Below are positions 23,547-34,918 of a DNA stretch of 64,000 nucleotides, one piece after another. Both the position numbers and the translations under genes were made by a program. The stretch is from Pseudomonas fluorescens. GTDB taxonomy: Bacteria > Pseudomonadota > Gammaproteobacteria > Pseudomonadales > Pseudomonadaceae. A model generated the notes under the pieces. It saw only the letters and a program-made list of their open reading frames with translations, searched no databases and had not been told where the DNA came from. Numbering within the stretch: the first letter of the stretch is position 1; every line of letters begins with the position of its first letter. Location: assembly GCF_001902145.1 (NCBI RefSeq), contig NZ_MRST01000019.1, positions 204,223 through 268,222 of the forward strand. The letters run 5' to 3'.

Positions 23547-25598
23547 ATGTCCGAGCCACGCAAGATCCTCGTCACCAGCGCCCTGCCCTATGCCAATGGT
23601 TCGATCCATCTTGGCCATATGCTTGAGTACATCCAGACCGATATGTGGGTGCGCTTCCAGAAGCATCGCGGCAATCAATGCATTTATGTCTGCGCGGACG
23701 ACGCCCACGGTTCGGCCATCATGTTGCGCGCCGAAAAGGAAGGCATCACCCCGGAACAACTGATCGCCAATGTGCAGGCTGAACACAGCGCCGACTTTGC
23801 CGAGTTCCTGGTGGACTTCGACAATTTCCACTCGACCCACTCCGAAGAAAACCGCGAGCTGTCGAGCCAGATCTACCTGCGGTTGAAGGAAGCCGGGCAC
23901 ATCGACCAACGTTCGGTGACCCAGTATTTCGACCCGGAAAAGAAAATGTTCCTGGCCGACCGTTTCATCAAGGGCACCTGCCCGAAATGCGGCACCGAAG
24001 ACCAGTACGGCGACAACTGCGAAAAATGCGGTGCGACCTACGCACCGACCGACTTGAAGGATCCCAAGTCAGCGATCTCCGGCGCCACTCCGGTGCTCAA
24101 GGACTCGCAGCACTTCTTCTTCAAACTCCCGGACTTCCAGCAAATGCTGCAAACCTGGACTCGCAGCGGCACCTTGCAGGACGCCGTGGCCAACAAACTC
24201 TCCGAATGGCTCGACAGTGGCCTGCAGCAGTGGGACATCTCCCGCGACGCGCCGTACTTCGGCTTCGAGATTCCGGGCGAGCCGGGCAAGTATTTCTATG
24301 TTTGGCTGGACGCGCCGATCGGCTACATGGCGAGCTTCAAGAACCTGTGCGACCGCACCCCGGAGTTGGACTTCGACGCGTTCTGGGGCAAGGACTCCAC
24401 CGCCGAGCTGTACCACTTCATCGGCAAGGACATCGTCAACTTCCACGCGCTGTTCTGGCCAGCAATGCTTGAAGGCTCGGGCTACCGCAAGCCGACCGGC
24501 ATTGCCGTGCACGGCTACCTGACGGTCAACGGCCAGAAAATGTCCAAGTCCCGTGGCACCTTTATCAAAGCGCGCACCTACCTGGACCACCTGTCGCCGG
24601 AATACCTGCGCTATTACTACGCGTCCAAGCTGGGCCGTGGCGTCGACGACCTGGACCTGAACCTGGAAGACTTCGTACAAAAGGTCAACTCGGACCTGGT
24701 GGGTAAAGTCGTCAACATCGCTAGCCGTTGCGCCGGGTTTATACACAAGGGCAACGCCGGTGTATTGGTAGCCGAGAACGCCGCACCGGAACTGACCGAC
24801 GCCTTCCTGGCCGCCGCGCCGAGCATCGCCGACGCTTATGAAGCCCGCGACTTTGCCCGCGCCATGCGCGAGATCATGGGCCTGGCCGACCGCGCCAACG
24901 CCTGGATCGCCGACAAGGCGCCGTGGTCGCTGAACAAGCAGGAAGGCAAGGAAGCTGAAGTTCAGGCGATCTGCGCCACCGGGGTCAACCTGTTCCGCCA
25001 GTTGGTGATCTTCCTCAAGCCGGTGCTGCCATTGTTGGCCGCTGATGCCGAGGCGTTCCTCAACGTGGCGCCGTTGAGCTGGAACGATCACACCACCTTG
25101 CTCGGCAATCATGAGTTGAACGCGTTCAAGCCCTTGATGACCCGGATTGACCCGGTGAAAGTCCAGGCCATGACCGACGCTTCGAAAGAAGACCTGGTTG
25201 CCAGCCAGACCGATACCGGCCAATCCGCGCCGGCGGGCAATGGCGAGCTGGCCAAGGACCCGATCTCCCCGGAAATCGATTTCGACGCCTTTGCCGCCGT
25301 GGACCTGCGCGTGGCGCTGATCATCAAGGCCGAAGCCGTGGAAGGTGCCGACAAGCTACTGCGCCTGACGCTGGATATCGGTGACGAACAGCGCAACGTG
25401 TTCTCCGGCATCAAGAGCGCTTACCCGGACCCGTCCAAGCTCGATGGTCGCCTGACCATGATGATCGCCAACCTCAAGCCACGGAAAATGAAGTTTGGCA
25501 TTTCCGAAGGCATGGTGATGGCAGCCGGCCCCGGCGGCGAAGAAATCTATCTGCTGAGCCCGGACAGCGGCGCCAAGCCGGGTCAGCGCATCAAGTAA
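23547..25598 (+). CDS. metG: methionyl-tRNA synthetase
   Basis: The 683-residue enzyme charges tRNA-Met. It has the HLGH (HIGH-class) motif near residue 21, zinc-binding CPKC and CEKC pairs near 146-162, the KMSKS loop near residue 332 and a C-terminal tRNA-binding OB domain ([27 protein letters not shown]). Length matches the dimeric MetG1 class. It starts 172 bp from the divergent apbC. Confidence 0.98.
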   Translation: MSEPRKILVTSALPYANGSIHLGHMLEYIQTDMWVRFQKHRGNQCIYVCADDAHGSAIMLRAEKEGITPEQLIANVQAEHSADFAEFLVDFDNFHSTHSEENRELSSQIYLRLKEAGHIDQRSVTQYFDPEKKMFLADRFIKGTCPKCGTEDQYGDNCEKCGATYAPTDLKDPKSAISGATPVLKDSQHFFFKLPDFQQMLQTWTRSGTLQDAVANKLSEWLDSGLQQWDISRDAPYFGFEIPGEPGKYFYVWLDAPIGYMASFKNLCDRTPELDFDAFWGKDSTAELYHFIGKDIVNFHALFWPAMLEGSGYRKPTGIAVHGYLTVNGQKMSKSRGTFIKARTYLDHLSPEYLRYYYASKLGRGVDDLDLNLEDFVQKVNSDLVGKVVNIASRCAGFIHKGNAGVLVAENAAPELTDAFLAAAPSIADAYEARDFARAMREIMGLADRANAWIADKAPWSLNKQEGKEAEVQAICATGVNLFRQLVIFLKPVLPLLAADAEAFLNVAPLSWNDHTTLLGNHELNAFKPLMTRIDPVKVQAMTDASKEDLVASQTDTGQSAPAGNGELAKDPISPEIDFDAFAAVDLRVALIIKAEAVEGADKLLRLTLDIGDEQRNVFSGIKSAYPDPSKLDGRLTMMIANLKPRKMKFGISEGMVMAAGPGGEEIYLLSPDSGAKPGQRIK

Positions 25599-25607
25599 CC
25601 TCTGCAA

Positions 25608-25637
25608 AATGCCCCGCTGTTGCTAACGGCGGGGCTT
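25608..25637 (+). terminator. hairpin after metG
   Basis: GCCCCGC and GCGGGGC pair across a 12-nt loop 10 bp after the stop. The T-tract is weak. Confidence 0.65.
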
Positions 25638-25686
25638 CTCAGCTTGCCCTCCTCCCTGGGCCGGGCGTCAACGCTATGATCACAGC

Positions 25687-26655
25687 ATGAACCTCATTCA
25701 ACGTATCGACGCGCTGCTGCCGCAGACTCAATGCGGCAAGTGCGGGCACCCGGGTTGCAAGCCCTACGCAGAAGGCATCGCTAAAGGCGAAGCCATCAAC
25801 AAGTGCCCGCCCGGTGGGCGGGAAACCATTGCCGGGCTCGCGCAACTGCTGCGCCTGCCGGTACTGGAGCTGGACACCAGCCGTGGAGATGCGCCTGCGC
25901 AAGTCGCCTATATCCGCGAGGCCGAATGCATCGGCTGTACCAAATGCATCCAGGCCTGCCCGGTAGACGCCATTGTGGGTGCCGCCAAGTTGATGCACAC
26001 CGTGATTGTCGACGAGTGCACCGGTTGCGACCTGTGTGTTGCGCCCTGCCCTGTCGACTGTATCGAGATGCGCCCAGTTGCTGACGTTGTGCCTATCGTC
26101 GGTGACTTGGCCAGCAACGATGATGAACGGCGCGCACGCGACCTCAAACGCGCCCGGGCGGGGCGGCGCTTCGAACAACGTAACGCCCGCCTGCAACGTG
26201 AAGAAGCTTGCAAGCTCGCCGAACGCCTGGCACGAGCCAAGCGCACAGCGCCGATGGAGGTGGCACCGGTCGATAACACTCAGGGCGCTCAGGACGCTGC
26301 GATCAAGCAGGCCAAAAGCAGTGTCGCCATGAGTCGCGCTCAGTTGCACAAATCCTTGAAAGCGTTTGGGCATCCGCCGACCTTTGAGCAACAGTCGCAA
26401 TTGATTATGCTGCAGCGACAGTTCGAGGCGTCCGAGCAGGCGCTTGCCGCACTGGAGGCCAACAGCTCACCGCAGCCACCAAAGACGGCCACTAAAAGCG
26501 CCGAGTTCAAGCGCGCAAAAATCCAGCTGGCCATGCGCCGTGCAGCGCTGAAAAAGGCTCAGGATCACCATGCTGACGAGCATCAATTGGCAACCTTGAA
26601 AGCCGCATTGAATGACGCCGAGCAAACGCTGCAAGATGCCGAGGCCAACGGCTGA
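25687..26655 (+). CDS. rnfB: orphan RnfB/RsxB-like iron-sulfur protein
   Basis: The 322-residue protein keeps the Rnf 4Fe-4S domain ([29 protein letters not shown], 19-47) and two bacterial ferredoxin clusters ([12 protein letters not shown] and [12 protein letters not shown]). It lacks the N-terminal membrane helix of normal RnfB and adds a long charged, Ala/Gln-rich helical C-terminus. The other rnf genes (A, C, D, G, E), which lie between metG and nth in P. aeruginosa, are absent. It may be a soluble electron carrier with a different partner; its job cannot be told here. Confidence 0.85.
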   Translation: MNLIQRIDALLPQTQCGKCGHPGCKPYAEGIAKGEAINKCPPGGRETIAGLAQLLRLPVLELDTSRGDAPAQVAYIREAECIGCTKCIQACPVDAIVGAAKLMHTVIVDECTGCDLCVAPCPVDCIEMRPVADVVPIVGDLASNDDERRARDLKRARAGRRFEQRNARLQREEACKLAERLARAKRTAPMEVAPVDNTQGAQDAAIKQAKSSVAMSRAQLHKSLKAFGHPPTFEQQSQLIMLQRQFEASEQALAALEANSSPQPPKTATKSAEFKRAKIQLAMRRAALKKAQDHHADEHQLATLKAALNDAEQTLQDAEANG

Positions 26656-26715
26656 CCCATTGCGCTGTGTATTGCTAACATCACGCCGACCGCCTGCAAG
26701 GAAACGTCTGACCCT

Positions 26716-27354
26716 ATGAATGCCGCAAAGCGCCTGGAAATCTTCCGCAGGTTCCATGAAGACAATCCGGAACCGAAAACCGAACTGGCCTACTCCTCAC
26801 CGTTCGAATTACTGATTGCGGTGATCCTTTCGGCTCAGTCCACGGACGTTGGCGTTAACAAGGCCACGGCGAAGCTGTACCCCGTGGCCAATACACCCGC
26901 CGCGATTTACGCGCTGGGTGTGGAAGGCCTGTCCGAATACATCAAGACCATCGGCTTATATAACAGCAAGGCCAAGAACGTGATCGAGACGTGCCGCCTG
27001 CTGTTAGAGCTGCATGGAGGCGAGGTACCACAAACCCGCGAAGCCCTCGAAGCCTTGCCTGGCGTGGGCCGTAAAACGGCTAACGTGGTGCTCAATACGG
27101 CATTTCGGCAGCTGACCATGGCGGTGGATACACACATTTTCCGCGTCAGCAACCGAACCGGCATTGCGCGGGGCAAAAATGTGGTTGAGGTAGAAAAGCA
27201 ATTGATGAAGTTCGTGCCCAAGCCCTATCTGCTCGACTCCCATCATTGGCTGATCCTGCACGGACGCTATGTTTGCCAGGCTCGCAAGCCGCGCTGCGGC
27301 AGCTGCCGTATCGAAGATTTGTGCGAATACAAGGACAAAACCTCCGACGATTGA
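26716..27354 (+). CDS. nth: endonuclease III
   Basis: The 212-residue DNA glycosylase/AP lyase removes oxidised pyrimidines. The helix-hairpin-helix LPGVGRKTANVVLN contains the catalytic Lys near residue 121, followed by VDTHIFRVSNRTG with the catalytic Asp. The C-terminal 4Fe-4S loop C-X6-C-X2-C-X5-C (CQARKPRCGSCRIEDLC) is intact. Length is normal. It follows rnfB, probably in one transcript. Confidence 0.98.
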   Translation: MNAAKRLEIFRRFHEDNPEPKTELAYSSPFELLIAVILSAQSTDVGVNKATAKLYPVANTPAAIYALGVEGLSEYIKTIGLYNSKAKNVIETCRLLLELHGGEVPQTREALEALPGVGRKTANVVLNTAFRQLTMAVDTHIFRVSNRTGIARGKNVVEVEKQLMKFVPKPYLLDSHHWLILHGRYVCQARKPRCGSCRIEDLCEYKDKTSDD

Positions 27355-27461
27355 GCGATCATTGGTTTTTGTGATCAGGCGATTGAAAAAATCTTTTTTA
27401 CCCGTTCGCGGATTATCGCTATAAGGAGCCCCAATGGCAGTCTGAGCCTGGAGTTGACCTT

Positions 27462-27644
27462 ATGAGCGCTGGCAACGAACAACTGGAAGTGGAAGACGAC
27501 CTCGTTGAGTCGGATGACGATGTGGTAGAGGCACCTGTGGCAGAGGTGGCCAAGACCAATTTAAGCAAACGCCGCACTATCGACAATCTTCTGGAAGAGC
27601 GACGCTTGCAAAAACAGCTGGCCGATTACGACTTCGATTTCTGA
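27462..27644 (+). CDS. small acidic protein of the PA3496 family
   Basis: The 60-residue cytoplasmic protein has an acidic N-terminal half (EVEDDLVESDDDVVEAPVAEVAK) and a conserved C-terminal half KRRTIDNLLEERRLQKQLADYDFDF. In P. aeruginosa the homolog also follows nth. No function is known to me. It has its own likely promoter in the 107 bp after nth and a terminator downstream. Confidence 0.85.
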   Translation: MSAGNEQLEVEDDLVESDDDVVEAPVAEVAKTNLSKRRTIDNLLEERRLQKQLADYDFDF

Positions 27645-27663
27645 TCGAGCCGTTGACGGCCGG

Positions 27664-27688
27664 AAGCCTCCCTGACGGAGGCTTTTTT
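27664..27688 (+). terminator. terminator of the small acidic protein gene
   Basis: AAGCCTCCCTGACGGAGGCTTTTTT is a compact stem-loop with a T-tract shortly after the stop. Confidence 0.9.
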
Positions 27689-27727
27689 CTGCCGGTTACA
27701 CGGGTATTCAAGGGGTGCAATATCCTC

Positions 27728-28360
27728 CTAGACCAGGCCGTTGCGCTGGGCCAGTTCGATCAGGTCCACGAGGGACCTGGCATTGAGCTTGAGCAGCAAG
27801 CGCGTCTTGTAGGTACTGACGGTTTTGTTGCTGAGGAACATGCCATCGGCAATTTCCTTGTTGGTTTTGCCACGGGCCAGTTGCTGCAGCACCATCATCT
27901 CCCGCCCCGACAAGCGTTCGACCATATCGGCTTCACTGGCATTGCCCATGGTTGACCGCACTGAGTTGAGCGCCTGGTTCGGGAAATAGCTATAGCCGGA
28001 AAGCACCGCCTTGATGGCGCTGAGCAACTCTGTCAGATCCTGCTGCTTGCACACATAGCCGGCGGCACCCGCCTGCATGCAGCGCATGGAAAAATGGCCA
28101 GGCGCCTGGGACGTCAGCACCAGCACCTTGAACGAGACGGCTTGCTTGGTCGAAGCCAGCCGACAAATAACTTCCAAGCCGTCGAGCTTGGGGATTCCGA
28201 TATCCAATATCACAATATCCGGCATATGTTCCCGTGCAAGTTGCAACGCATCGACACCGTTATCAGTCTCGGCAACGACCTCATAACCATGACGTTCCAT
28301 TAGCATGCGCACAGCAAGACGAATGACGGGATGATCATCCACGATCAGCACTTTATTCAT
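27728..28360 (-). CDS. LuxR-type (NarL/BvgA class) response regulator
   Basis: The 210-residue protein has a receiver domain (MNKVLIVDDHPVIRLAVRMLM, phospho-acceptor Asp53 in ILDIGIPK, Lys near 105) and a C-terminal LuxR helix-turn-helix (LSGREMMVLQQLARGKTNKEIADGMFLSNKTVSTYKTRLL). It resembles the RocA1/BvgA/EvgA class. The upstream TTG gives four extra residues; the ATG at 28360 is preferred. No intact sensor kinase is adjacent, so the partner is unknown. The AT-rich stretch upstream may hold a kinase remnant. Confidence 0.9.
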   Translation of the reverse strand: MNKVLIVDDHPVIRLAVRMLMERHGYEVVAETDNGVDALQLAREHMPDIVILDIGIPKLDGLEVICRLASTKQAVSFKVLVLTSQAPGHFSMRCMQAGAAGYVCKQQDLTELLSAIKAVLSGYSYFPNQALNSVRSTMGNASEADMVERLSGREMMVLQQLARGKTNKEIADGMFLSNKTVSTYKTRLLLKLNARSLVDLIELAQRNGLV

Positions 28361-28974
28361 GAGAAAGTCCAATTTCGCTGTTCGAATTATTTAGAGCAAA
28401 CACAATAGCCTAGTCGATTACTAGTTGGCATAGCATTCCCCCCCGAGCAAGAGCAGGCAGAGACCCAACCCACAAGAAGATAGGAATCAGCCTACAAAAA
28501 AACGCCAACTTAGATGCATAGAGCTTTATGGTTGCTTTCAGACCTTTCTCGACGGGTACATATTTTGAGTGAAATGTCTTGGGTATGAGCCCCTGAGGGT
28601 AAACGTGCCGCACAGGACTTTCAGGAAATGCCCCTTGTTTGTCGCAATAACGCACGCAAACCGAGCCGGAAAAACCGTTCGCATTAGTTCCATTTAACAT
28701 ATTTTGGCACTTCCATAATTCCTACAGAAAATTCAACATCTCACGCATCACTTGCAACTACATGAGTGAATTTTCTGTCAGACATAGTTCCTGCTCAGAT
28801 GTAAAAAATCATTCAGCCTTAAAAAGTCAAAAAAACAGGAAAACAATCGCACAAGTTACGAAAAACCCGTAAACACAAGCTAAACACTAATAAACAGCGC
28901 TGCATTAAAAATGCCAGGCAAAAAAAATGGCCCCTTTGCACAAGGAGCCATTTTTTTCACAACAGGCGCAGGAC
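28361..28974. other. 614-bp AT-rich gap between the response regulator and argG
   Basis: No convincing complete gene is seen. On the minus strand 28410-28700 a 96-codon frame contains a good signal-peptide-like stretch (LAFFCRLIPIFLWVGSLPALA) near its end and stops 7 residues after it, just before the response regulator. This could be the truncated start of a lost sensor kinase or other exported protein. A run of seven C at 28438-28444 interrupts the same area. The 28780-28920 part is very A-rich and probably carries promoters. Confidence 0.45.
28919..28957 (-). terminator. terminator of argG
   Basis: ATGGCTCC and GGGGCCAT pair across a short loop between long A and T tracts, 18 bp after the argG stop. 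Confidence 0.88.
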
Positions 28975-30192
<1,218 letters not shown>

Positions 30193-30321
30193 GCCATCAC
30201 TCCACGGGGTTGTACGGAAAGGCGACGATTCTACCGATCAAAACCGTGAAATTACAGGGGCGCGACAGCAAATGAAGATAAAGCGACAGATTATGTCGAG
30301 TGGGCGACCGATGGTCGCCTC

Positions 30322-31230
30322 TTATGAGGTAGCCGCCGGGTTGCTCGGCGCAGTGGCCTGAGGCGCCGGTTTATCTGGGGTAGCCACCCGCTCAAGCTGA
30401 ATATTCACACGGCGGTTACGTGCGCGGTTGGCGGCATTAGTGTTGGGTGCCAAGGGGTAGCTTTCGCCATGGAAGCGCATCGTGATCTGCGATTCCTGGA
30501 TGCCGTTGGCCTTGAAGTAATCCATTACCGCCAGGGCGCGGCGCCGTGAGACGTCGCGGTTGGTCAGGCGGTTGCCACTGTTGTCGGAATGGCCGTTCAA
30601 CTCGACGTGATTGACCGTGGGATCGGCTTTCATGAATGTCAGGATCACCGACAACTTCTTCTTGGCCGCCGCGTCCAGCTCAATACCACCACCGGGGAAG
30701 CCCACTTCGGTCTGTTTGACCTGGTCGTAATTCATGGGCAGCAGCTTGGTGGTGCACACCTGATAATCGTTATACGCCTTGTTGAACTTCACAGGCAGCA
30801 GGCGAATTTCCGAGTAGCCGCCTTGACGCCCGTAATGCCGCACGGTCGGGCTGCGCCCTTCAAGCAAACCCGTGAACAGGCGGCCAGCCTGGGCCTGGGA
30901 GCTATTGAACAGCACGTCTCCGCTGCCGACACGCACGGCCCCAAGGTTGATATCACCTCGGCCCGGCTGCCACGGCGCGGCCGCGGCCAATAAGGTTGCC
31001 GAGCCGGCGCCAAGGGTGCTGCCATAGGTTTTCAGACGAAACGTCGCCTGCTCGCCGGCCCGGCGCACGAACTCACCGGAACCGAAATCGGTGATCGGCT
31101 GGGTGAGGCGGCACTCGAACTGATCGCCCTCTACCTTCCACTCAATATTCTCCAGACGTGTCTGGAACGTGAGGGCCGCCGCAGGCAGGCTGGCGAACAC
31201 ACTGAGCAGGGCTAGATAATACTGGCGCAC
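30322..31230 (-). CDS. motY: MotY, flagellar T-ring OmpA-like protein
   Basis: The 302-residue periplasmic protein has a signal peptide (RQYYLALLSVFASLPAAAL), an N-terminal MotY domain (TFQTRLENIEWKVEGDQFECRLTQPI) and a C-terminal OmpA-like peptidoglycan-binding domain (NHVELNGHSDNSGNRLTNRDVSRRRALAVMDYF). MotY forms the T ring that holds stators around the polar flagellar motor. A GTG start at 31230 with GGAG 7 bases upstream is chosen over the GTG four codons earlier. Position between argG and pyrC matches P. aeruginosa PA3526. Confidence 0.88.
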   Translation of the reverse strand: MRQYYLALLSVFASLPAAALTFQTRLENIEWKVEGDQFECRLTQPITDFGSGEFVRRAGEQATFRLKTYGSTLGAGSATLLAAAAPWQPGRGDINLGAVRVGSGDVLFNSSQAQAGRLFTGLLEGRSPTVRHYGRQGGYSEIRLLPVKFNKAYNDYQVCTTKLLPMNYDQVKQTEVGFPGGGIELDAAAKKKLSVILTFMKADPTVNHVELNGHSDNSGNRLTNRDVSRRRALAVMDYFKANGIQESQITMRFHGESYPLAPNTNAANRARNRRVNIQLERVATPDKPAPQATAPSNPAATS

Positions 31231-31386
31231 GGGAGGCTCCACAGGTTTCTACAACACTTCAAAGCGTCATACATCGTTAAGGCATACCCGGAGATATCGG
31301 TAGCATCCGGCAAAACTTGATAGCGAGTGCCTGCAAGAGTCTTTTCCGGTAGCATTCCCACCAGATTGACCCGCCTGGAATCCCCA

Positions 31387-32433
31387 ATGTCCGACCGCCT
31401 GACCCTGCTGCGTCCCGACGACTGGCATATTCATCTTCGCGATGGTGCTGCGTTACCCCAAACCGTGGCCGATGTGGCCCGCACGTTTGGCCGTGCCATT
31501 ATCATGCCTAACCTGGTACCTCCGGTGCGCAATGCCGCAGAAGCCGACGCCTATCGCCAGCGCATCCTCGCTGCACGACCGGCCGGCAGCCGCTTCGAAC
31601 CGTTGATGGTGCTCTACCTGACCGACCGCACCCAGCCTGAAGAAATCCGTGAGGCCAAGGCCAGCGGTCATGTGCACGCTGCCAAGCTTTACCCGGCGGG
31701 CGCGACCACCAACTCCGATTCCGGTGTAACCAGTATCGACAAGATCCTGCCGGCGATCGAAGCCATGGCGGAGGTCGGCATGCCATTGCTGATCCACGGG
31801 GAAGTCACCCGTGGCGACGTGGATGTGTTCGATCGCGAAAAAATCTTCATCGATGAACACATGCGTCGTGTGGTCGAGCTGTTCCCTACGCTCAAAGTGG
31901 TGTTTGAACACATCACCACCGCCGATGCGGTGCAGTTCGTCAGCGAAGCGTCGGCCAACGTTGGCGCGACCATCACCGCTCATCACCTGCTCTACAACCG
32001 CAACCACATGCTGGTGGGCGGGATTCGACCGCATTTCTATTGCCTGCCGATCCTCAAGCGCAACACCCACCAGGTGGCACTGCTGGATGCCGCCACCAGC
32101 GGCAGCCCGAAGTTCTTCCTCGGCACCGACTCTGCGCCACACGCCCAGCACGCCAAGGAAGCTGCATGCGGCTGTGCCGGCTGCTACACCGCGTTTGCCG
32201 CTATCGAGTTGTACGCCGAAGCGTTCGAACAGCGTAACGCGCTGGACAAACTCGAAGGTTTCGCCAGCCTCAACGGCCCCCGTTTCTACGGCCTGCCGGC
32301 GAATACCGACCGCATTACCCTGGTTCGTGAAGATTGGACCGCCCCTGCCAGCCTGCCTTTTGGCGAGCTGACCGTTATCCCGCTGCGCGCCGGTGAAACA
32401 CTGCGCTGGCGCCTGCTGGAGGAAAGCAAGTGA
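31387..32433 (+). CDS. pyrC: dihydroorotase (class II)
   Basis: The 348-residue zinc enzyme cyclises carbamoyl-aspartate to dihydroorotate in pyrimidine synthesis. Metal ligands His14 and His16 lie in [10 protein letters not shown], and the carbamylated lysine is in [27 protein letters not shown] and GTDSAPH supply the rest. The ATG at 31387 gives the usual N-terminus. Its stop overlaps the rnt start. Confidence 0.97.
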   Translation: MSDRLTLLRPDDWHIHLRDGAALPQTVADVARTFGRAIIMPNLVPPVRNAAEADAYRQRILAARPAGSRFEPLMVLYLTDRTQPEEIREAKASGHVHAAKLYPAGATTNSDSGVTSIDKILPAIEAMAEVGMPLLIHGEVTRGDVDVFDREKIFIDEHMRRVVELFPTLKVVFEHITTADAVQFVSEASANVGATITAHHLLYNRNHMLVGGIRPHFYCLPILKRNTHQVALLDAATSGSPKFFLGTDSAPHAQHAKEAACGCAGCYTAFAAIELYAEAFEQRNALDKLEGFASLNGPRFYGLPANTDRITLVREDWTAPASLPFGELTVIPLRAGETLRWRLLEESK

Positions 32434-33101
32434 GTGAAGACCATTACGACGACGAACAAGAGCACGGCGGTGGCGGCTCGCGCCATCCGATGGCCGAGCG
32501 TTTTCGCGGTTATCTGCCGGTTGTCATCGACGTAGAAACCGGTGGTTTCAACTGCGCCACCGACGCCTTGCTGGAAATCGCCGCAACCACCATCGGCATG
32601 GACGAACAGGGCTTTGTGTACCCGGAACACACCCATTTCTTCCGCGTCGAGCCGTTTGAAGGCGCCAATATCGAAGCCGCTGCCCTGGAATTCACCGGTA
32701 TCAAGCTCGACCACCCACTGCGCATGGCGGTAAGTGAAGAAGCGGCGCTGACCGATATCTTCCGTGGCGTGCGCAAGGCATTGAAGGCCAATGGCTGCAA
32801 ACGTGCGATCCTCGTCGGTCACAACAGCAGTTTCGACCTGGGCTTCCTGAACGCCGCCGTGGCGCGGTTGGACATGAAGCGCAACCCGTTTCATCCGTTC
32901 TCCAGTTTCGACACCGCAACGCTCGCCGGCCTGGCCTACGGTCAGACCGTTCTGGCCAAAGCCTGCCAGGCGGCCGGTATCGACTTTGACGGGCGTGAAG
33001 CCCACTCGGCCCGCTACGATACCGAGAAGACCGCCGAGCTGTTCTGCGGCATCGTCAATCGGTGGAAACAGATGGGCGGCTGGGAAGACTTCAACGACTG
33101 A
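32430..33101 (+). CDS. rnt: ribonuclease T
   Basis: The 223-residue DEDDh exonuclease trims tRNA and other RNA 3' ends. Exo I is VIDVETGGF with Asp34 and Glu36; Exo II is [13 protein letters not shown]; Exo III is [14 protein letters not shown] with the catalytic His. The GTG start lies inside the pyrC stop (GTGA), indicating coupled translation. Confidence 0.97.
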   Translation: MSEDHYDDEQEHGGGGSRHPMAERFRGYLPVVIDVETGGFNCATDALLEIAATTIGMDEQGFVYPEHTHFFRVEPFEGANIEAAALEFTGIKLDHPLRMAVSEEAALTDIFRGVRKALKANGCKRAILVGHNSSFDLGFLNAAVARLDMKRNPFHPFSSFDTATLAGLAYGQTVLAKACQAAGIDFDGREAHSARYDTEKTAELFCGIVNRWKQMGGWEDFND

Positions 33102-33118
33102 AGTCAAATCCCGCGCAT

Positions 33119-33151
33119 AAAAAAACCGGCCTTTTTCAGGCCGGTTTTTTT
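33119..33151. terminator. bidirectional terminator between rnt and the peroxiredoxin gene
   Basis: An AACCGGCCTTTTTCAGGCCGGTT stem is flanked by A and T tracts, serving both convergent genes. Confidence 0.92.
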
Positions 33152-33167
33152 GTACCGTGACGTTGGC

Positions 33168-33770
33168 TTACAGCTTGCCAGCGTTCTCGGTCAGGTAAGC
33201 CGCAACGCCTTCTGGCGAAGCGTTCATGCCTTTGTCGCCTTTTTTCCAGTTGGCAGGGCAGACTTCGCCGTGCTCTTCGTGGAATTGCAGCGCGTCGACC
33301 AGACGGATCAGCTCTTCCATGTTACGGCCCAGCGGCAGGTCGTTGATGATCTGCGAGCGCACAACGCCCTTGTCGTCGATCAGGAACGCGCCACGGAACG
33401 CCACGCCGCCTTCGGACTCAACGTCGTAGGCCTTGGCGATGTCGTGCTTCATGTCGGCAGCCATGGTGTATTTGACTTTACCGATGCCGCCGTCGTTGAT
33501 GGCGGTGTTGCGCCAGGCGTTGTGGGTGAAATGGGAGTCGATGGAAACCGCGACCACTTCAACGTTGCGCGCCTTGAAATCGTCCATGCGGTGGTCCAGG
33601 GCGATCAACTCCGAAGGGCAGACGAAGGTGAAGTCCAGCGGGTAGAAGAACACCAGGCCGTATTTGCCTTTGATGGCTTCAGACAGTTTGAAGCTGTCTA
33701 CGATTTCGCCATTGCCGAGGACGGCTGGTACGTCGAAATCCGGGGCTTGTTTACCGACGAGTACGCTCAT
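33168..33770 (-). CDS. peroxiredoxin (AhpC/Prx1 class)
   Basis: The 200-residue typical 2-Cys peroxiredoxin reduces hydrogen and organic peroxides. The peroxidatic Cys51 lies in DFTFVCPSEL, and the resolving Cys is in the C-terminal EVCPANWKKG segment. No AhpF-like reductase is adjacent, so thioredoxin or another donor is likely. GGAG precedes the ATG. It is divergent from bfd and next to iron-storage genes, which fits oxidative stress and iron control. Confidence 0.95.
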   Translation of the reverse strand: MSVLVGKQAPDFDVPAVLGNGEIVDSFKLSEAIKGKYGLVFFYPLDFTFVCPSELIALDHRMDDFKARNVEVVAVSIDSHFTHNAWRNTAINDGGIGKVKYTMAADMKHDIAKAYDVESEGGVAFRGAFLIDDKGVVRSQIINDLPLGRNMEELIRLVDALQFHEEHGEVCPANWKKGDKGMNASPEGVAAYLTENAGKL

Positions 33771-33946
33771 TGGATATCTCCTGATATAGGGGTGACGATT
33801 GAAGTAAAAGGACCGGTCGAGTCTGCCTGTGGAAACAGACAGAAATATGACGCAATCACGCTTCGTGAAGACCGACCATCATACACCGAAAAAACCGTTC
33901 GTCAGCGCACGGGCAATTCCCCCCGAAATGCCGCTGAAACTATTTT

Positions 33947-33965
33947 GACAATCATTCTCGTTAAC
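33947..33965 (+). promoter_or_regulatory. Fur box upstream of bfd
   Basis: GACAATCATTCTCGTTAAC resembles the 19-bp Fur consensus GATAATGATAATCATTATC, 49 bp before the bfd start. Induction of bfd under iron limitation is expected. Confidence 0.75.
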
Positions 33966-34013
33966 ATTAAGATCCATCGCACTTAAGCCATAAACCCGCG
34001 ACGGTTCTCACTT

Positions 34014-34232
34014 ATGTATGTCTGCCTCTGCACTGGCGTCACCGACGGACAAATCCGCGAAGCAATCTATGAAGGTTGCTGCAGCTACAAAGAAGTGCGT
34101 GAAACCACGGGCGTTGCCAGCCAGTGCGGCAAATGCGCTTGCCTGGCCAAGCAAGTGGTACGGGAAACCCTGACGCAGCTGCAAACAGCCCAGGCCGCAC
34201 TCCCCTACTCGACAGAATTTACACACGCCTGA
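34014..34232 (+). CDS. bfd: bacterioferritin-associated ferredoxin
   Basis: The 72-residue 2Fe-2S protein reduces the iron core of bacterioferritin to release Fe2+. Cluster cysteines appear as CLCTGVTDGQIREAI and CGKCACLAKQV (spacing C-X-C...C-X2-C). It is preceded by a Fur box and followed by its partner bfr gene 200 bp downstream. Confidence 0.96.
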   Translation: MYVCLCTGVTDGQIREAIYEGCCSYKEVRETTGVASQCGKCACLAKQVVRETLTQLQTAQAALPYSTEFTHA

Positions 34233-34248
34233 TAGGCATGTTTTAAAG

Positions 34249-34274
34249 AACCGGACCTTGTGTCCGGTTTTTTT
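34249..34274 (+). terminator. terminator of bfd
   Basis: AACCGGACCTTGTGTCCGGTTTTTTT gives an 8-bp stem and a T-tract, so bfd and bfr are probably separate transcripts. Confidence 0.9.
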
Positions 34275-34432
34275 ATGCCTGTAATTCAATTAGTTAGCGC
34301 CAAGACGCGGAACACAAACATTCTTATTCCGATTAATTTTCATTTATTATTCAATAACTTAGGTTTGACACTAGGATTTTCACCGCTCAGACTCCGCCCT
34401 ATACACAGCTATTACAGGGCAGGACCCCAGTC

Positions 34433-34903
34433 ATGAAAGGCGACATCTCAGTCATCCAGCAACTCAACAAAATCCTTGCCAATGAACTGGTCGCGATCAA
34501 TCAGTACTTCCTGCATGCGCGCATGTACGACGACTGGGGCCTGGAAAAGCTCGGCAAGCGTGAATACAAAGAATCGATCAAGGCCATGAAGGACGCCGAC
34601 GCGCTGATCAAGCGTATCCTGTTCCTGGAAGGCCTGCCGAACGTGCAGGACCTGGGCAAGCTGAACATCGGCGAGCACACCCAGGAAATGATCAGCAGCG
34701 ACCTGGGCTTTGAGCGCAAGAGCCACAGCGACCTCAAGGCCGCTATCGCTCACTGCGAAACCAAGGGCGATTTCGGCAGTCGTGAACTGTTGGAAGATAT
34801 CCTGGAAGATCAGGAAGAGCATATCGACTGGCTTGAAACCCAGTTGGGCCTGATCGACAAGGTCAGCCTGGAGAATTACCTGCAATCGCAGATGGGTGAA
34901 TAA
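34433..34903 (+). CDS. bfr: bacterioferritin with altered ferroxidase site
   Basis: The 156-residue subunit belongs to the 24-mer haem bacterioferritins that store iron. The haem ligand Met52 is kept. Of the usual di-iron ligands, Glu18, Glu94 and His130 remain, but position 51 is Ala instead of Glu, 54 is Asp instead of His and 127 is Gln instead of Glu. A working ferroxidase centre is therefore unlikely. I infer an alpha-type subunit that binds haem and co-assembles with a ferroxidase-active partner encoded elsewhere, as described for two-subunit Pseudomonas bacterioferritins. Confidence 0.93.
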   Translation: MKGDISVIQQLNKILANELVAINQYFLHARMYDDWGLEKLGKREYKESIKAMKDADALIKRILFLEGLPNVQDLGKLNIGEHTQEMISSDLGFERKSHSDLKAAIAHCETKGDFGSRELLEDILEDQEEHIDWLETQLGLIDKVSLENYLQSQMGE

Positions 34904-34918
34904 CTGCGCTTGCTATCA

